NCBI GenBank assembly: GCA_947624305.1
Contig: CANQKC010000022.1
Coordinates: 1-45,737 of the forward strand
From: an uncultured Monoglobus sp.
GTDB taxonomy: Bacteria; Bacillota; Clostridia; Monoglobales; Monoglobaceae
DNA length: 45,737 nucleotides
Direction of reading: 5' to 3'
Positions within the stretch are counted from its first letter, which is position 1. Every line of letters begins with the position of its first letter. Under the pieces are notes generated by a model that was not told the origin of the DNA, did not search any database, and saw nothing but the letters and a program-made list of their open reading frames with translations. Shown here in pieces: positions 8,303 to 18,718 of the stretch. The position numbers and the translations under genes are program-made.

Positions 8303-8929
8303 TTATTCGCAGATGCCTATATCTATAACCGTGATTTTGCCGCAGTTTTCGAGCGCCGAAACGTGCGCCCGCTTGAGGTACTGCACGGCGATCGTGTGGT
8401 CGGCCTTGATCGCACCCTCGGCGGGGTCGCCGTCATCGGGAACGCCGCTCGGAATATCGACCGCGAATTTCACCGCGTCGCTGTCGTTTATTATGTCAAA
8501 CAGCGGCCTCACATCTTCTCTGATCCCGCCGTGAAAGCCGGTGCCGTACACGCAGTCGACTATCACCTCGCAGCCGTAGATGACCGCCGCGCTGAGGCTC
8601 GGGTCAAATTTGACTATCTCAATACCCATGTCTTTCGCGAGCTCAAAATTCCGCGCCGCGTCGGGAGTTTTGGGCTTTCCGCAAGCCATCATAATGATCG
8701 GTGTGCCGCCGAGTTCTTTTATGCAGCGCGCGGCTACATAGCCGTCGCCGCCGTTGTTGCCCGTGCCGACGCAGATCAGGCACAGCTTGGTTCCAAAATC
8801 CTTGGTGTTTTCCTTTATGTATTCCGCGGCTTTCCGCCCCGCGTTTTCCATCATGTCATAGTATGACATGCCGCGCTCGTTTGCGCGGCGCTCTATCTCT
8901 TTCATTTCGGCAGCAGTAACGATCTGCAT
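8303..8929 (-). CDS. nnrE: NAD(P)H-hydrate epimerase (YjeF N-domain only)
   Basis: The enzyme epimerises R-NAD(P)HX to the S form so that the dehydratase can repair damaged nicotinamide cofactors. The 208-residue product has the YjeF_N fold with MQIVTAAEMKEIERRANERG, the CVGTGNNGGDGYVAAR nucleotide motif, DCVYGTGF and DIPSGVPDDGD. It is only the N-terminal half of the bifunctional Nnr found in many bacteria; the dehydratase half is at 41934-43181, fused to AcpS. The start at 8929 is chosen because a GGTGGAGG site sits just upstream inside the end of the previous gene and the family starts here. It follows that gene by 2 bases. Confidence 0.9.
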   Translation of the reverse strand: MQIVTAAEMKEIERRANERGMSYYDMMENAGRKAAEYIKENTKDFGTKLCLICVGTGNNGGDGYVAARCIKELGGTPIIMMACGKPKTPDAARNFELAKDMGIEIVKFDPSLSAAVIYGCEVIVDCVYGTGFHGGIREDVRPLFDIINDSDAVKFAVDIPSGVPDDGDPAEGAIKADHTIAVQYLKRAHVSALENCGKITVIDIGICE

Positions 8930-8931
8930 GG

Positions 8932-9666
8932 CTAATCCTCCACCTCGATTGCCGCAAGCCGCTGAATGGCGCGCGGCAGCGCGTCCTTTGAATTTTTCCA
9001 CGGCTCGTCCTTAAAGCGGTAGTCGAACTTCCGGATGAACCAGTCCACGTCCTCCTGAAGCGCGTCGAGCTGCTTCATCTCAAGCGGCGCGATAATCGAT
9101 AGGAACTCGGCGTACGCGGCGTCGCTCAGGCGGTTTTTGCCTTCTCTAAGCAGCATTTCAAGATGCTCGAGGCAAAAGCCCTTTGAGTTCTTTATTTTCT
9201 CGATAAACTCGGGCTCCTTTTTCCAAAGGTGGAAGAAGGTGCCGATATAGCTTTTCATTCTGCTCTCCATGCGGTTGCAGGCGTAGCACGAGCCTTCGAG
9301 CCCCGCGAGGTATTCCTGCGCGGGCGATCCGCCCTCGTCCGCCTTTTTGAACAGGCCTTTTTTCGCGGGCTTCTGCGCGGCCTCGCGGTCAAGCAGGCTT
9401 TTGAGCTCTTCGCGCACATGTTTCAGGTGCGTGCTTGTCATAAGCGCCACGCCGAGGCGGTTCTGCTCGCCGTACATTTGCTCGTAATGTTTTTTGCAAA
9501 AGCCGAGCTTGTCGGTCTCGCCGCGTATATCCTCCTCCATATAGGACGGGCCGAGGATGTAGTTGAGTATATCAGCCTCGAGCTTTTTGTTGAGCGTGCA
9601 GAAAAGGCACTCGCCGTCCTGTTCAAGCGCCTCGTTCACCGGTATGGTGTACAATTCCTCTTTCAT
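8932..9666 (-). CDS. DUF6062-family protein with two CxxC/CxxH modules
   Basis: Function unknown. The 244-residue soluble protein has a visible internal duplication of metal-ligand motifs: ECLFC (Cys20, Cys23) followed by FCKKH, and later SCYAC followed by FCLEH. Each half supplies CxxC plus CxxH, suggesting two zinc sites or one composite site. The pattern matches my recollection of the DUF6062 family of Clostridia. The ATG at 9666 has GGGAG 8 bases upstream and is preferred over the in-frame ATG at 9681. It lies between mntP and nnrE and overlaps the nnrE ribosome site, so it is probably co-translated with nnrE. Confidence 0.7.
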   Translation of the reverse strand: MKEELYTIPVNEALEQDGECLFCTLNKKLEADILNYILGPSYMEEDIRGETDKLGFCKKHYEQMYGEQNRLGVALMTSTHLKHVREELKSLLDREAAQKPAKKGLFKKADEGGSPAQEYLAGLEGSCYACNRMESRMKSYIGTFFHLWKKEPEFIEKIKNSKGFCLEHLEMLLREGKNRLSDAAYAEFLSIIAPLEMKQLDALQEDVDWFIRKFDYRFKDEPWKNSKDALPRAIQRLAAIEVED

Positions 9667-9736
9667 TTTGTCATCTCCCATTCATTGTTCAGATATTGTC
9701 TGCGCGGCCGGCGCGCCGTGTCCGATCGGCTGCTGC

Positions 9737-10306
9737 CTAAAAATTAATTATGTTAAGTCCCTCAAGCAGGATCTTAAGCCCGATCAATATGAGTATAATT
9801 CCGCCGGCGACCTCGGCTTTGGTCTTGAACTTCATGCCGAAGCGGTTCCCGATCATAACGCCGACGATCGAAAGCAAAAACGTGATAATTCCGATAGCCG
9901 AGGCGGAGGGGATAATGCTCACCTCAAGGAAGGCGAACGAGACTCCGACGGCCAGAGCGTCGATGCTGGTGGCGACCGCCAGCATGGTTATCTCTTTAAA
10001 GTCATAGACGATCGCGCTGTCGTCGGCTCCGTCCTCATGCAGCGCGTCCCACACCATTTTGCCGCCGATAAACGTCAGCAGAACAAAGGCGATCCAGTGG
10101 TCAACGCTGTTGATATAGCTTTCAAACTGCCGTCCGGCAAGCCAACCGATCGTTGGCATCGCGGCCTGGAAAAATCCGAAAAAGAACGCGATTATAAGCG
10201 TGTATTTAAAATCCACCTTCCGCATCTTGAGCCCCTTGCAGACGGATACCGCGAACGCGTCCATTGCGAGCCCCACCGCGATCAGGAACACCTCGTAAAA
10301 ACTCAT
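9737..10306 (-). CDS. mntP: Manganese efflux pump MntP
   Basis: MntP exports Mn2+ and protects against manganese excess. The 189-residue protein has six predicted membrane helices in two homologous halves, each with a characteristic acidic motif: GLAMDAFAVSV in helix 1 and ATSIDALAVGVSF in helix 4. TTGGAGG directly precedes the ATG. It has its own promoter (10337-10365). The leader is only about 25 bases, so there is no room for the yybP-ykoY manganese riboswitch often found before mntP. A 70-base gap separates it from the DUF6062 gene downstream, which could share the transcript. Confidence 0.93.
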   Translation of the reverse strand: MSFYEVFLIAVGLAMDAFAVSVCKGLKMRKVDFKYTLIIAFFFGFFQAAMPTIGWLAGRQFESYINSVDHWIAFVLLTFIGGKMVWDALHEDGADDSAIVYDFKEITMLAVATSIDALAVGVSFAFLEVSIIPSASAIGIITFLLSIVGVMIGNRFGMKFKTKAEVAGGIILILIGLKILLEGLNIINF

Positions 10307-10336
10307 AAAAAACCTCCAAAGTTTTGCGTCTTGATT

Positions 10337-10365
10337 ATTATAACACTATATGCCCCGCAAATCAA
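10337..10365 (-). promoter_or_regulatory. Sigma-A promoter of mntP
   Basis: On the minus strand TTGATT (10365-10360) and TATAAT (10342-10337) are 17 bases apart, directly before the mntP ribosome site. Confidence 0.8.
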
Positions 10366-10378
10366 TATAATTTGGAAA

Positions 10379-11269
10379 TTACCCCGAAGTTTTCTTACTT
10401 TTGCCGAGCGGGATATTGAGCAGCACGATCGCCGCGAAGATCATCAGTATTCCCGCCGCGTTTTTGGCCGTTAGGCTCTCGCCGAAAATAACGATCCCCG
10501 CCGCCGTGGCGATCATTGGCTCCGCGAAGGCCAGAACTGAGGCCTTGCCCGCGTCGATCTTTTCAAGGCCGTAGGTGTAGGAAATAAACGGCAGAAACGT
10601 CGAGATCACTCCGAGGCCCGCCGCGGTGAGCAGCGGCCCGTCAGAAAGTGCGCCGACGATGCCGCCGAGATCCGAAAACGGCAGCAGGCCCGCAGTCGCG
10701 ACCGTGAAGGTGTAAAACACAGTGGTGAACGGCGAGTAGCGCTTCAGGGAGATCTTCCCGAATATGCTGTAAAGCGCGTAGCCTATTCCCGAACCAAGCC
10801 CCGTCATCAGCGCGAAAGGAGTTATGCCTCCGCCCGCGAACCCGCTTGCCGGAACGCAGCCCGCAAATGCCAAAGCCAGCGCGATCAGCTTTTGCACCGT
10901 GATTTTTTCCTTAAACAGCGCCGCCGAGATCAGCATGACGAAGCAGGGCGCGGTATACAGAAGAACCGAGGCCGCGGCGAGCGTCGTGCGCTCGATCGTC
11001 AGAAAATAGCACACGTTAAAGAAAACGATGCTCAAAAGCCCGCTGCCAAAAAATATCCAGATATCGCGGACGCGTATTTTAAGCAGCGAGCGGTCTTTAA
11101 CAAGCAGGAAAATCCCCATCAGGACCGCGGTGATTATGTTGCGGACAAAGGTTATCTGAATGGGAGTGAGGCCCGCGGCCGCCAATGGCCGCGAAAAAAC
11201 TCCGATAATTCCCCAGCCCGACGCCGCGGCGAGAATAAATATAACCGAAACCGCTTTTTTGTTTTTCAT
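10379..11269 (-). CDS. EamA-family (DMT superfamily) transporter
   Basis: A 296-residue integral membrane protein with ten hydrophobic segments arranged as two EamA repeats (about 8-140 and 150-290), typical of 10-TM drug/metabolite exporters. Family motifs include GVFSRPLAAAGLTPIQITFVRN in the first repeat and SVLAFAEPMIATAAGIVIFGE in the second. Substrate cannot be assigned; relatives export amino acids, nucleosides or other metabolites. AAAGGAGC precedes the ATG at 11269. It is transcribed divergently from citrate synthase and lies upstream of mntP, which has a separate promoter. Confidence 0.88.
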   Translation of the reverse strand: MKNKKAVSVIFILAAASGWGIIGVFSRPLAAAGLTPIQITFVRNIITAVLMGIFLLVKDRSLLKIRVRDIWIFFGSGLLSIVFFNVCYFLTIERTTLAAASVLLYTAPCFVMLISAALFKEKITVQKLIALALAFAGCVPASGFAGGGITPFALMTGLGSGIGYALYSIFGKISLKRYSPFTTVFYTFTVATAGLLPFSDLGGIVGALSDGPLLTAAGLGVISTFLPFISYTYGLEKIDAGKASVLAFAEPMIATAAGIVIFGESLTAKNAAGILMIFAAIVLLNIPLGKSKKTSG

Positions 11270-11314
11270 GATCTGCTCCTTTGCTGCGCCTCAAAGACGC
11301 GTTTTGCTCTTTAC

Positions 11315-11342
11315 AGTATAACACAAACCCGTCGTATGTCAA
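11315..11342 (-). promoter_or_regulatory. Sigma-A promoter of the EamA gene
   Basis: On the minus strand TTGACA (11342-11337) and TATACT (11320-11315) are separated by 16 bases, about 45 bases before the start codon. Confidence 0.8.
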
Positions 11343-11412
11343 ATATTTTCGAGCCTTATCGCCGATAACAAAAAACAGAACAAATTGTTGGCAATAATTA
11401 GGTATATTTACG

Positions 11413-11442
11413 TTGACACCGCTTTTGAAATTAGTGTATAAT
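11413..11442 (+). promoter_or_regulatory. Sigma-A promoter of citrate synthase
   Basis: Perfect TTGACA at 11413-11418 and perfect TATAAT at 11437-11442 with an 18-base spacer. Confidence 0.85.
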
Positions 11443-11480
11443 TATTTTGATTAGTTCACAAGAAAGAGAGGCGGCGGCAT

Positions 11481-12929
11481 ATGGACATTAAGTCAAGCGA
11501 CTTTAACGCCAACATGGAGAATTTTATCGAATTTATGAAAAGCCAGAACTCGCGCTGGAACAAGATACCATCGCGCTATTATGATATGTACAACGTGAAA
11601 CGCGGGCTGAGGAACGCCGACGGCACGGGCGTGCTTGCGGGAATGACCTCGATAGGCGAGGTCCACGGATACGTTATGGATGAGGGCAACAAGGTGCCCG
11701 TCGAGGGAAAGCTGAGGTACAGGGGCATAGATATTGAGGACATCGTTGCCAACTGCCTTGCCGAGAAGCGCTGCGGCTTTGAGGAGGTCGCCTTCCTGCT
11801 GCTGTTCGGATTTCTGCCGAGCCGCTCGCTGCTTGAGCACTTTGAAAAAAATCTGGCCGATTTCAGGACGCTCCCCCCGGAGTTCACCGAGGATATGATA
11901 TTAAAGGCGCCCAGCAAGAATATTATGAACAAGCTCGCGCGAAGCGTGCTGGCTCTGTATTCGTACGACGACAATCCCGACGATATATCGGTGCCCAACC
12001 TGCTGCGCCAGAGTCTGCTGCTTATAGCGAGGTTCCCGCTGCTTATTGCCAATTCCTACGCCTGCAAGCGGCATTATTTCGACAACCAGAGCCTTATCCT
12101 GCACAATCCTGTCCCCGAGTACAGCACGGCGGAAAATTTCCTGCACATGATAAGGCCCGACAACCAATTCACCCGTCTTGAGGCCGAGATTCTCGATCTC
12201 ACGCTTATGCTTCAGGCGGAGCACGGAGGCGGAAACAACTCGGCCTTCGCTGTTCATGTGCTCTCGTCGACCGACACCGACACATATTCCGCGATCGCGG
12301 CGGCCGTCGGCTCGCTGAAGGGCCCCAAGCACGGCGGCGCGAACGACAAGATGCGCGTCCAGATGGACGAGATCAAAAACAACGTCAAAAACTGGAACGA
12401 CAAGGACGAGATATATGAGTATCTGAAAAAAATCATGCTCAAGGAGGCCGGAGACGGCAAGGGTCTCATTTACGGCATGGGCCACGCGGTTTACACGATC
12501 TCCGATCCCCGCGCGGTCATCCTCAAAGAGCGCGCCGGAAAGCTGGCCGAGGCCATGGGCCATACTGACGAATTCAATCTGTACGCCTCGATAGAGGAGC
12601 TTGCGCCGATTGTATTTAAGGACGTCAAGGGCATTGACAAGCCCATGTGCGCGAATGTGGACTTTTATTCGGGCTTTGTTTATCAGATGCTGAGAATTCC
12701 GCGCGAGCTGTTCACGCCGATATTCGCGATGGCGAGAATTGTGGGCTGGTGCGCGCACAGGATAGAGGAGATAACCACCGGCAGCAGAATTATCCGCCCG
12801 GCCTACAAGAGCGCGGTCAAGCGCCTTGAATACATCCCGATCGACGAGAGACACGAGCCCTCACCCGAGGACATAGAACAGACCGCGTTTAACGACGGGA
12901 TAAATATTAAAGGTAAAAAAACGCAATAA
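11481..12929 (+). CDS. Citrate synthase (citrate/2-methylcitrate synthase family)
   Basis: The enzyme condenses oxaloacetate with acetyl-CoA to citrate, feeding 2-oxoglutarate and glutamate synthesis in an anaerobe with a partial TCA cycle. The 482-residue protein has the catalytic His motif in AEHGGGNNSAF, the GPKHGGAND loop, the second His in GMGHAVYT, and the Asp in NVDFYSGFVYQML. An N-terminal extension of about 60 residues precedes the core, as in the longer clostridial form. No aconitase or isocitrate dehydrogenase is adjacent. GAGAGG at 11466-11471 supports the ATG. No clear terminator is seen before the groESL control region. Confidence 0.92.
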   Translation: MDIKSSDFNANMENFIEFMKSQNSRWNKIPSRYYDMYNVKRGLRNADGTGVLAGMTSIGEVHGYVMDEGNKVPVEGKLRYRGIDIEDIVANCLAEKRCGFEEVAFLLLFGFLPSRSLLEHFEKNLADFRTLPPEFTEDMILKAPSKNIMNKLARSVLALYSYDDNPDDISVPNLLRQSLLLIARFPLLIANSYACKRHYFDNQSLILHNPVPEYSTAENFLHMIRPDNQFTRLEAEILDLTLMLQAEHGGGNNSAFAVHVLSSTDTDTYSAIAAAVGSLKGPKHGGANDKMRVQMDEIKNNVKNWNDKDEIYEYLKKIMLKEAGDGKGLIYGMGHAVYTISDPRAVILKERAGKLAEAMGHTDEFNLYASIEELAPIVFKDVKGIDKPMCANVDFYSGFVYQMLRIPRELFTPIFAMARIVGWCAHRIEEITTGSRIIRPAYKSAVKRLEYIPIDERHEPSPEDIEQTAFNDGINIKGKKTQ

Positions 12930-13038
12930 TTTAAGAAATCACATGAAAATATTAAATAATTGAATATAATTGCCAATAACGGGATATAATAACAATTAAA
13001 TAAATTTGAAATTATAATAAAATGCGAGTAGAATATCA

Positions 13039-13384
<346 letters not shown>

Positions 13385-13416
13385 TCGCGGATCAAAATTT
13401 AAAATTCAGGAGGTAA

Positions 13417-15054
<1,638 letters not shown>

Positions 15055-15273
15055 CGTAGGGATTAGTGATTAGAGAATAGAAACTACGCGGGGATGATTG
15101 AGTGGAAAATGCTCGGTTGTTCCCGCGTTTTTTGTTGATAGGAAAGCTCGGTGAGCTTTGCGGGAGCCCTGAATAAAAGATTAGAGAATAGAAACTACGC
15201 GGGGAAACTTAGGCGGAAAACGCTCGGTTGTCCCCGCGTTTTTTGTTGTATGTTAAAAATTGAATATATGGTA
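15055..15273 (+). terminator. Tandemly duplicated terminator after groEL
   Basis: Two copies of a unit of about 65 bases (15070-15136 and 15181-15245, period 111) begin TTAGAGAATAGAAACTACGCGGGGA and end CCCGCGTTTTTTGTTG (described here in parts). Each forms a hairpin followed by T residues: ACGCGGGGA at 15086-15094 with TCCCGCGT at 15121-15128, and ACGCGGGGA at 15197-15205 with a perfect TCCCCGCGT at 15231-15239. A third hairpin, AAAGCTC/GAGCTTT, lies between them at 15143-15159. The array should give very tight termination. Confidence 0.85.
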
Positions 15274-15302
15274 TTGACAAATAATTACTTGTGTAGTATA
15301 AT
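15274..15302 (+). promoter_or_regulatory. Sigma-A promoter of the pectate lyase/LRR gene
   Basis: Perfect TTGACA (15274-15279) and TATAAT (15297-15302) with a 17-base spacer. The predicted leader of about 135 bases (15309-15444) is GC-rich and contains a hairpin, CCCGCTG at 15376-15382 with CGGCGGG at 15393-15399. I do not recognise a known riboswitch in it. Confidence 0.88.
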
Positions 15303-15444
15303 GTGATATAAAGACAGCGCGTCTGTAAATTATAAAATACGGACAAGCGGTTTCTTCCCAAACGTGATCCGCGTTCCCGCTGCGTGACACGGCGGCGGGC
15401 CGGCGGACATTTTCTGAAGAATACTATATCAGGAGGATTATATT

Positions 15445-18324
15445 ATGAAAAAACTATGCTTGATCTTGGCTTTGACGATGCTTGCGGCATTGCTGCCGTG
15501 CGGCGCGTCCGCAGTCAATGGACTTGAAAAAAGCGATAACGGCTCTCAAGCCGTCGCGGCGGCGGAGAGGCTCCCCGCTTTCCCCGGCGCGGAGGGCGGC
15601 GGCATGTACGCCATGGGCGCGAGAGCGGCCTCGAGGCCCGAGATATATCATGTGACGACGCTCAAAGACTATGACAAAAACGCGGGTGAGAGGCCTATCC
15701 AAGGCTCTCTGCGCGATGCCGTCTCAAGTGGCAACAGAATAATCGTGTTTGACGTGGCGGGAAATATTGAGCTTAAAGCCCGCCTCAATATCAGCGGCGG
15801 CAACTTGACAATACTCGGTCAGACCGCACCGGGCGACGGAATTTGCGTCACGGGCTATGACACGCATATCAATTCAAGCAACGTAATACTGCGCTATCTG
15901 CGTTTTAGAATGGGTGACAGCAACGACGTTGAGGACGACTCTCTCGGCGGCCGAAATATAAATAACATGATAGTTGATCACTGCTCGATAAGCTGGAGCG
16001 TTGACGAGTGCGCTTCGTTCTACGACAACACAGATTTCACCATGCAGTGGTGCATAATATCCGAGAGTCTCAATAACTCTGTCCACGCGAAAGGCAGCCA
16101 CGGCTACGGCGGCATCTGGGGCGGCGCGAACGCGAGCTTTCACCACAACCTTATGGCGCACCACAAGAGCAGGAACCCGAGGGCACCCGAGGGCGACTTT
16201 AAAATGCTTGTTGGTATAGACGACGGCGATTATGATATGTCACAGCAGCGTCAGCTTTCGGACTGGCGCAACAACGTCATATACAACTGGGGAAGCAACT
16301 CGGCATACGGCGGTCAGGCTGCCATGGCGGTAAATATAGTAAATTGTTATTACAAATCGGGCCCCGCGACCGGCAGCGGAGTTAAAAGCAAGATATACGA
16401 ATTAAGCTCCACGGGCAACGACAAGACATTTGTCTGGAGCACAGATCTTTATCTTGACGGCAATCATGTTGAAGGCTATCCCGATGTTACCGAAAACAAC
16501 GCGCTGGGCGTCACCAAGGACGCAACGGCTCAAAATTATTATGTCTGGACAAGCGGCCCGAGCGGCACAAGCAATAAAAATATTGAATACAGGCCGATCT
16601 CGGAGAGCGCGGACGCGCAGAATGTGCATTTTAAATATCAGAATGAATATCCCGTAACAACTCAGTCCGCAGAAGAAGCGTATGAGGAGGTTCTGGCAAA
16701 AGCCGGAGCGAGCTATTCGCGCGACTCGCTTGACGCGAGAGTGGTCGACGATGTGAGAAACGGCACGGCAAGCCACGGAACCAACGGAATAATCGACACG
16801 CCGTCGGACGCGGGCGGCCTTCCCGAACTTAAAGGTTATCCCGAGCCCGACAGCGACAAGGATGGACTTCCCGACAGATGGGAGGAGCAAAACGGCTCGG
16901 ATGAAAACAGCGCGTCCGACGCGGCGGAAATCATGCCAAGCGGATATACGAGGATCGAGGAATACGCCAACGATTTGGCGGACGGAAGCTTTGTGAAAGA
17001 GGACACAAGACCCACCGCCACGCCCGAACCTACGCAAACACCCGAGCCTACGCCCACAGCGACTGCCGATCCGCTGTCGCTTATCAGATGGGAGATCGTG
17101 GATAACAAAACCGTGACAATAACGGGCCTGAGAGGAAGCAGAGTGCCGAGAGAACTGAACATACCGAGCGAGATCGAGGGTTTGCCAGTGACCGCAATAG
17201 GCAATTCGGCGTTTGAAAAAAAAGGCATTATGAAAGTGACCCTGCCCGACACCCTTGAGGTCATAGGAGACCGGGCGTTCTCTCAGTCCGGTTTGAGCGA
17301 GATAGAATTACCTAAAAATCTGAGGACGATCGACGCCAGCGCGTTCGCAATGTGCGGGTTCTCAAGAGTGGAGATCCCCGCGGGAGTGAGCGAGATAAAA
17401 GGTTCGTCATTTATGAGTTGCTATAATCTGAAAGAGATCATTGTGGACTCGGAAAATCAAACATTCCGCTCGGAGGACGGAGTTTTGTTCAGCAAGGACA
17501 TGTCAACTCTTGTGTATTGTCCTACGGGCAGAAGCGGAGAATACAGAGTTCCCGAAAAGGTCGCGGGCATAGGCGAGGGCGCGTTTGCCTACTGCGGAGT
17601 GAACCCCGTGATCGTCTCGGCGGATGTAAAAGAGATAGGCGCAAACGCTTTTATCGGCTGCCCGAATCTTGAGAGCATATATCTGCCAAACGGTCTTTCC
17701 GAAATTATGCGCCGCGCGTTCATGAACTGCGCAAAACTAAAGGACGTATATTTCGACGGCACCGAGGATGAATGGAAGGTGATAACGATAAGCGAGGAGA
17801 ACAATAATTATTTGATGTCTGCGGCAAAGCATTTTAAGGATGTTGATCCGACGCCCACAGCGACGCCCGCAGTGACAGCGACACCGACTCCCACGGAAAC
17901 GCCGACACCGACAATAACGCCGACGCCGGCGCCCACAAACACTCCGCCGCCGACAAATACGCCCGCTCCGACAATTACGCCTACAACAGCGCCGACGGCA
18001 ACGCCGTCAAGCAGGCCGGTCGAAACCTCGTGGAAAATACTCAGCGTTGATAAAGAGTTGGGCGAAGCGAAAATATCTATTCCCGACGGAACGCCGGAGG
18101 GAACGGCCTTCACGCTTATTATGGCGAAGTATAAAGACGATATTATGCTCGACTGCGTGATAGAAGGCTTCAAAACGGAGGCAGAGGGAGGAAGTGAATA
18201 CACGGCAAAGCTTGGCCGGTTTATCACGGCGTCCGCTCCCGACGAGGATGTGAAGCTCATGCTGTGGGACGGAACCGACGGCATAAAACCCCTCGCCGAG
18301 CCAAAGGATCAAAGCGGTGATTAG
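15445..18324 (+). CDS. Secreted pectate lyase (PL1-like) with BspA-type leucine-rich repeats
   Basis: A 959-residue exported protein. Modules in order: signal peptide (1-23); PL1-like parallel beta-helix domain (about 40-430) with AFPGAEGGG, ILGQTAPGDG, VDHCSISWS and HGYGGIWGGANASFHHN; an aspartate-rich, probably calcium-binding segment (about 466-515) including DSDKDGLPDRWEE; a Thr/Pro linker (520-540); LRR_5/BspA repeats (545-790); a long Thr/Pro linker (800-858); and a C-terminal beta module (860-959) with AKYKDDIMLD. It probably cleaves pectate outside the cell; the LRR part may bind glycans or surfaces. No sortase motif, dockerin or S-layer domain is visible. A module-permuted paralogue lies at 26583-31151. 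AGGAGG precedes the ATG. Confidence 0.85.
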   Translation: MKKLCLILALTMLAALLPCGASAVNGLEKSDNGSQAVAAAERLPAFPGAEGGGMYAMGARAASRPEIYHVTTLKDYDKNAGERPIQGSLRDAVSSGNRIIVFDVAGNIELKARLNISGGNLTILGQTAPGDGICVTGYDTHINSSNVILRYLRFRMGDSNDVEDDSLGGRNINNMIVDHCSISWSVDECASFYDNTDFTMQWCIISESLNNSVHAKGSHGYGGIWGGANASFHHNLMAHHKSRNPRAPEGDFKMLVGIDDGDYDMSQQRQLSDWRNNVIYNWGSNSAYGGQAAMAVNIVNCYYKSGPATGSGVKSKIYELSSTGNDKTFVWSTDLYLDGNHVEGYPDVTENNALGVTKDATAQNYYVWTSGPSGTSNKNIEYRPISESADAQNVHFKYQNEYPVTTQSAEEAYEEVLAKAGASYSRDSLDARVVDDVRNGTASHGTNGIIDTPSDAGGLPELKGYPEPDSDKDGLPDRWEEQNGSDENSASDAAEIMPSGYTRIEEYANDLADGSFVKEDTRPTATPEPTQTPEPTPTATADPLSLIRWEIVDNKTVTITGLRGSRVPRELNIPSEIEGLPVTAIGNSAFEKKGIMKVTLPDTLEVIGDRAFSQSGLSEIELPKNLRTIDASAFAMCGFSRVEIPAGVSEIKGSSFMSCYNLKEIIVDSENQTFRSEDGVLFSKDMSTLVYCPTGRSGEYRVPEKVAGIGEGAFAYCGVNPVIVSADVKEIGANAFIGCPNLESIYLPNGLSEIMRRAFMNCAKLKDVYFDGTEDEWKVITISEENNNYLMSAAKHFKDVDPTPTATPAVTATPTPTETPTPTITPTPAPTNTPPPTNTPAPTITPTTAPTATPSSRPVETSWKILSVDKELGEAKISIPDGTPEGTAFTLIMAKYKDDIMLDCVIEGFKTEAEGGSEYTAKLGRFITASAPDEDVKLMLWDGTDGIKPLAEPKDQSGD

Positions 18325-18337
18325 CGAATAATTAACG

Positions 18338-18368
18338 GGAGCGCCTGCGGCGGCGGGCGCTCCTTTTT
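18338..18368 (+). terminator. Terminator after the pectate lyase/LRR gene
   Basis: GGAGCGCC (18338-18345) pairs with GGCGCTCC (18356-18363), followed by five T residues. Confidence 0.88.
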
Positions 18369-18431
18369 CTATGTTTATATATTAAATTTTTGTAATTTTT
18401 GAAAAAAATAAATATTTTTCTGTTTTTATGC

Positions 18432-18466
18432 TTGACATACAAAATTTTTTGTGTTATCATTATAAT
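18432..18466 (+). promoter_or_regulatory. Promoter of rpoBC
   Basis: TTGACA at 18432-18437 is followed after 17 bases by TATCAT (18455-18460), with a perfect TATAAT directly adjacent at 18461-18466. The first pair has the correct spacing; the second hexamer would be 23 bases away. Either way transcription starts about 240 bases before rpoB. Confidence 0.75.
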
Positions 18467-18469
18467 CTG

Positions 18470-18718
18470 TTTAAAGTGAGGTACTGTGCCGATTTTGCGG
18501 AAAATCAATGCTTGAGAGCGGGAATTAATCGCTTGAAAATCACGATTTTACGCGGGTTTATGACGTTTTTTCAATTAATGGCATATCGGAGGTACTTATG
18601 GCAATTTTTCAGAAATAATTTAAAATCGTGCGGCGCCCGGTTCGCGTATCAAAAAACGCGGATTTTCCGGGCTAAGCTTGCGATTTCATTAAAATTTTTA
18701 CGAGAGGTGATCAGTTTT
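18470..18718 (+). promoter_or_regulatory. Long structured 5' leader of rpoB
   Basis: The leader holds a perfect 10-base inverted repeat, CACGATTTTA at 18541-18550 with TAAAATCGTG at 18621-18630. This encloses a GGAGG site (18588-18592) and the mini-ORF at 18598-18618. Further inverted repeats follow: GCCCGG near 18635 with CCGGGC near 18668, and inside it CGCGT with ACGCG. The arm AAAATC at 18622-18627 could instead pair with GATTTT at 18661-18666, so alternative folds are possible. No known regulatory RNA class is recognised. Confidence 0.45.
18598..18618 (+). CDS. Possible six-codon leader peptide (MAIFQK)
   Basis: ATG at 18598 is preceded by a perfect GGAGG with a 5-base spacer and followed by five codons and TAA at 18616-18618. 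It lies inside the rpoB leader between the arms of a 10-base inverted repeat. It may be a translated leader that influences folding of the leader RNA, or a chance start. No homologue can be judged at this length. Confidence 0.35.
   Translation: MAIFQK

Noticed and set aside
10307..10378. yybP-ykoY manganese riboswitch before mntP
   Set aside because: The leader is only about 25 bases after the promoter; no riboswitch could fit.
9563..10474. 303-codon plus-strand frame spanning mntP and its neighbours
   Set aside because: It runs opposite mntP, a clear gene, crosses intergenic DNA and has no ribosome site or recognisable product.
15309..15444. Riboswitch (e.g. cyclic di-GMP) in the leader of the pectate lyase gene
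   Set aside because: The leader is long and can fold, but the conserved core of the c-di-GMP-I class is not present and I recognise no other class.
18428..18718. 97-codon N-terminal extension of RpoB
   Set aside because: The promoter lies inside it, the residues are not RpoB-like, and ATG 18719 has a good ribosome site and the family N-terminus.
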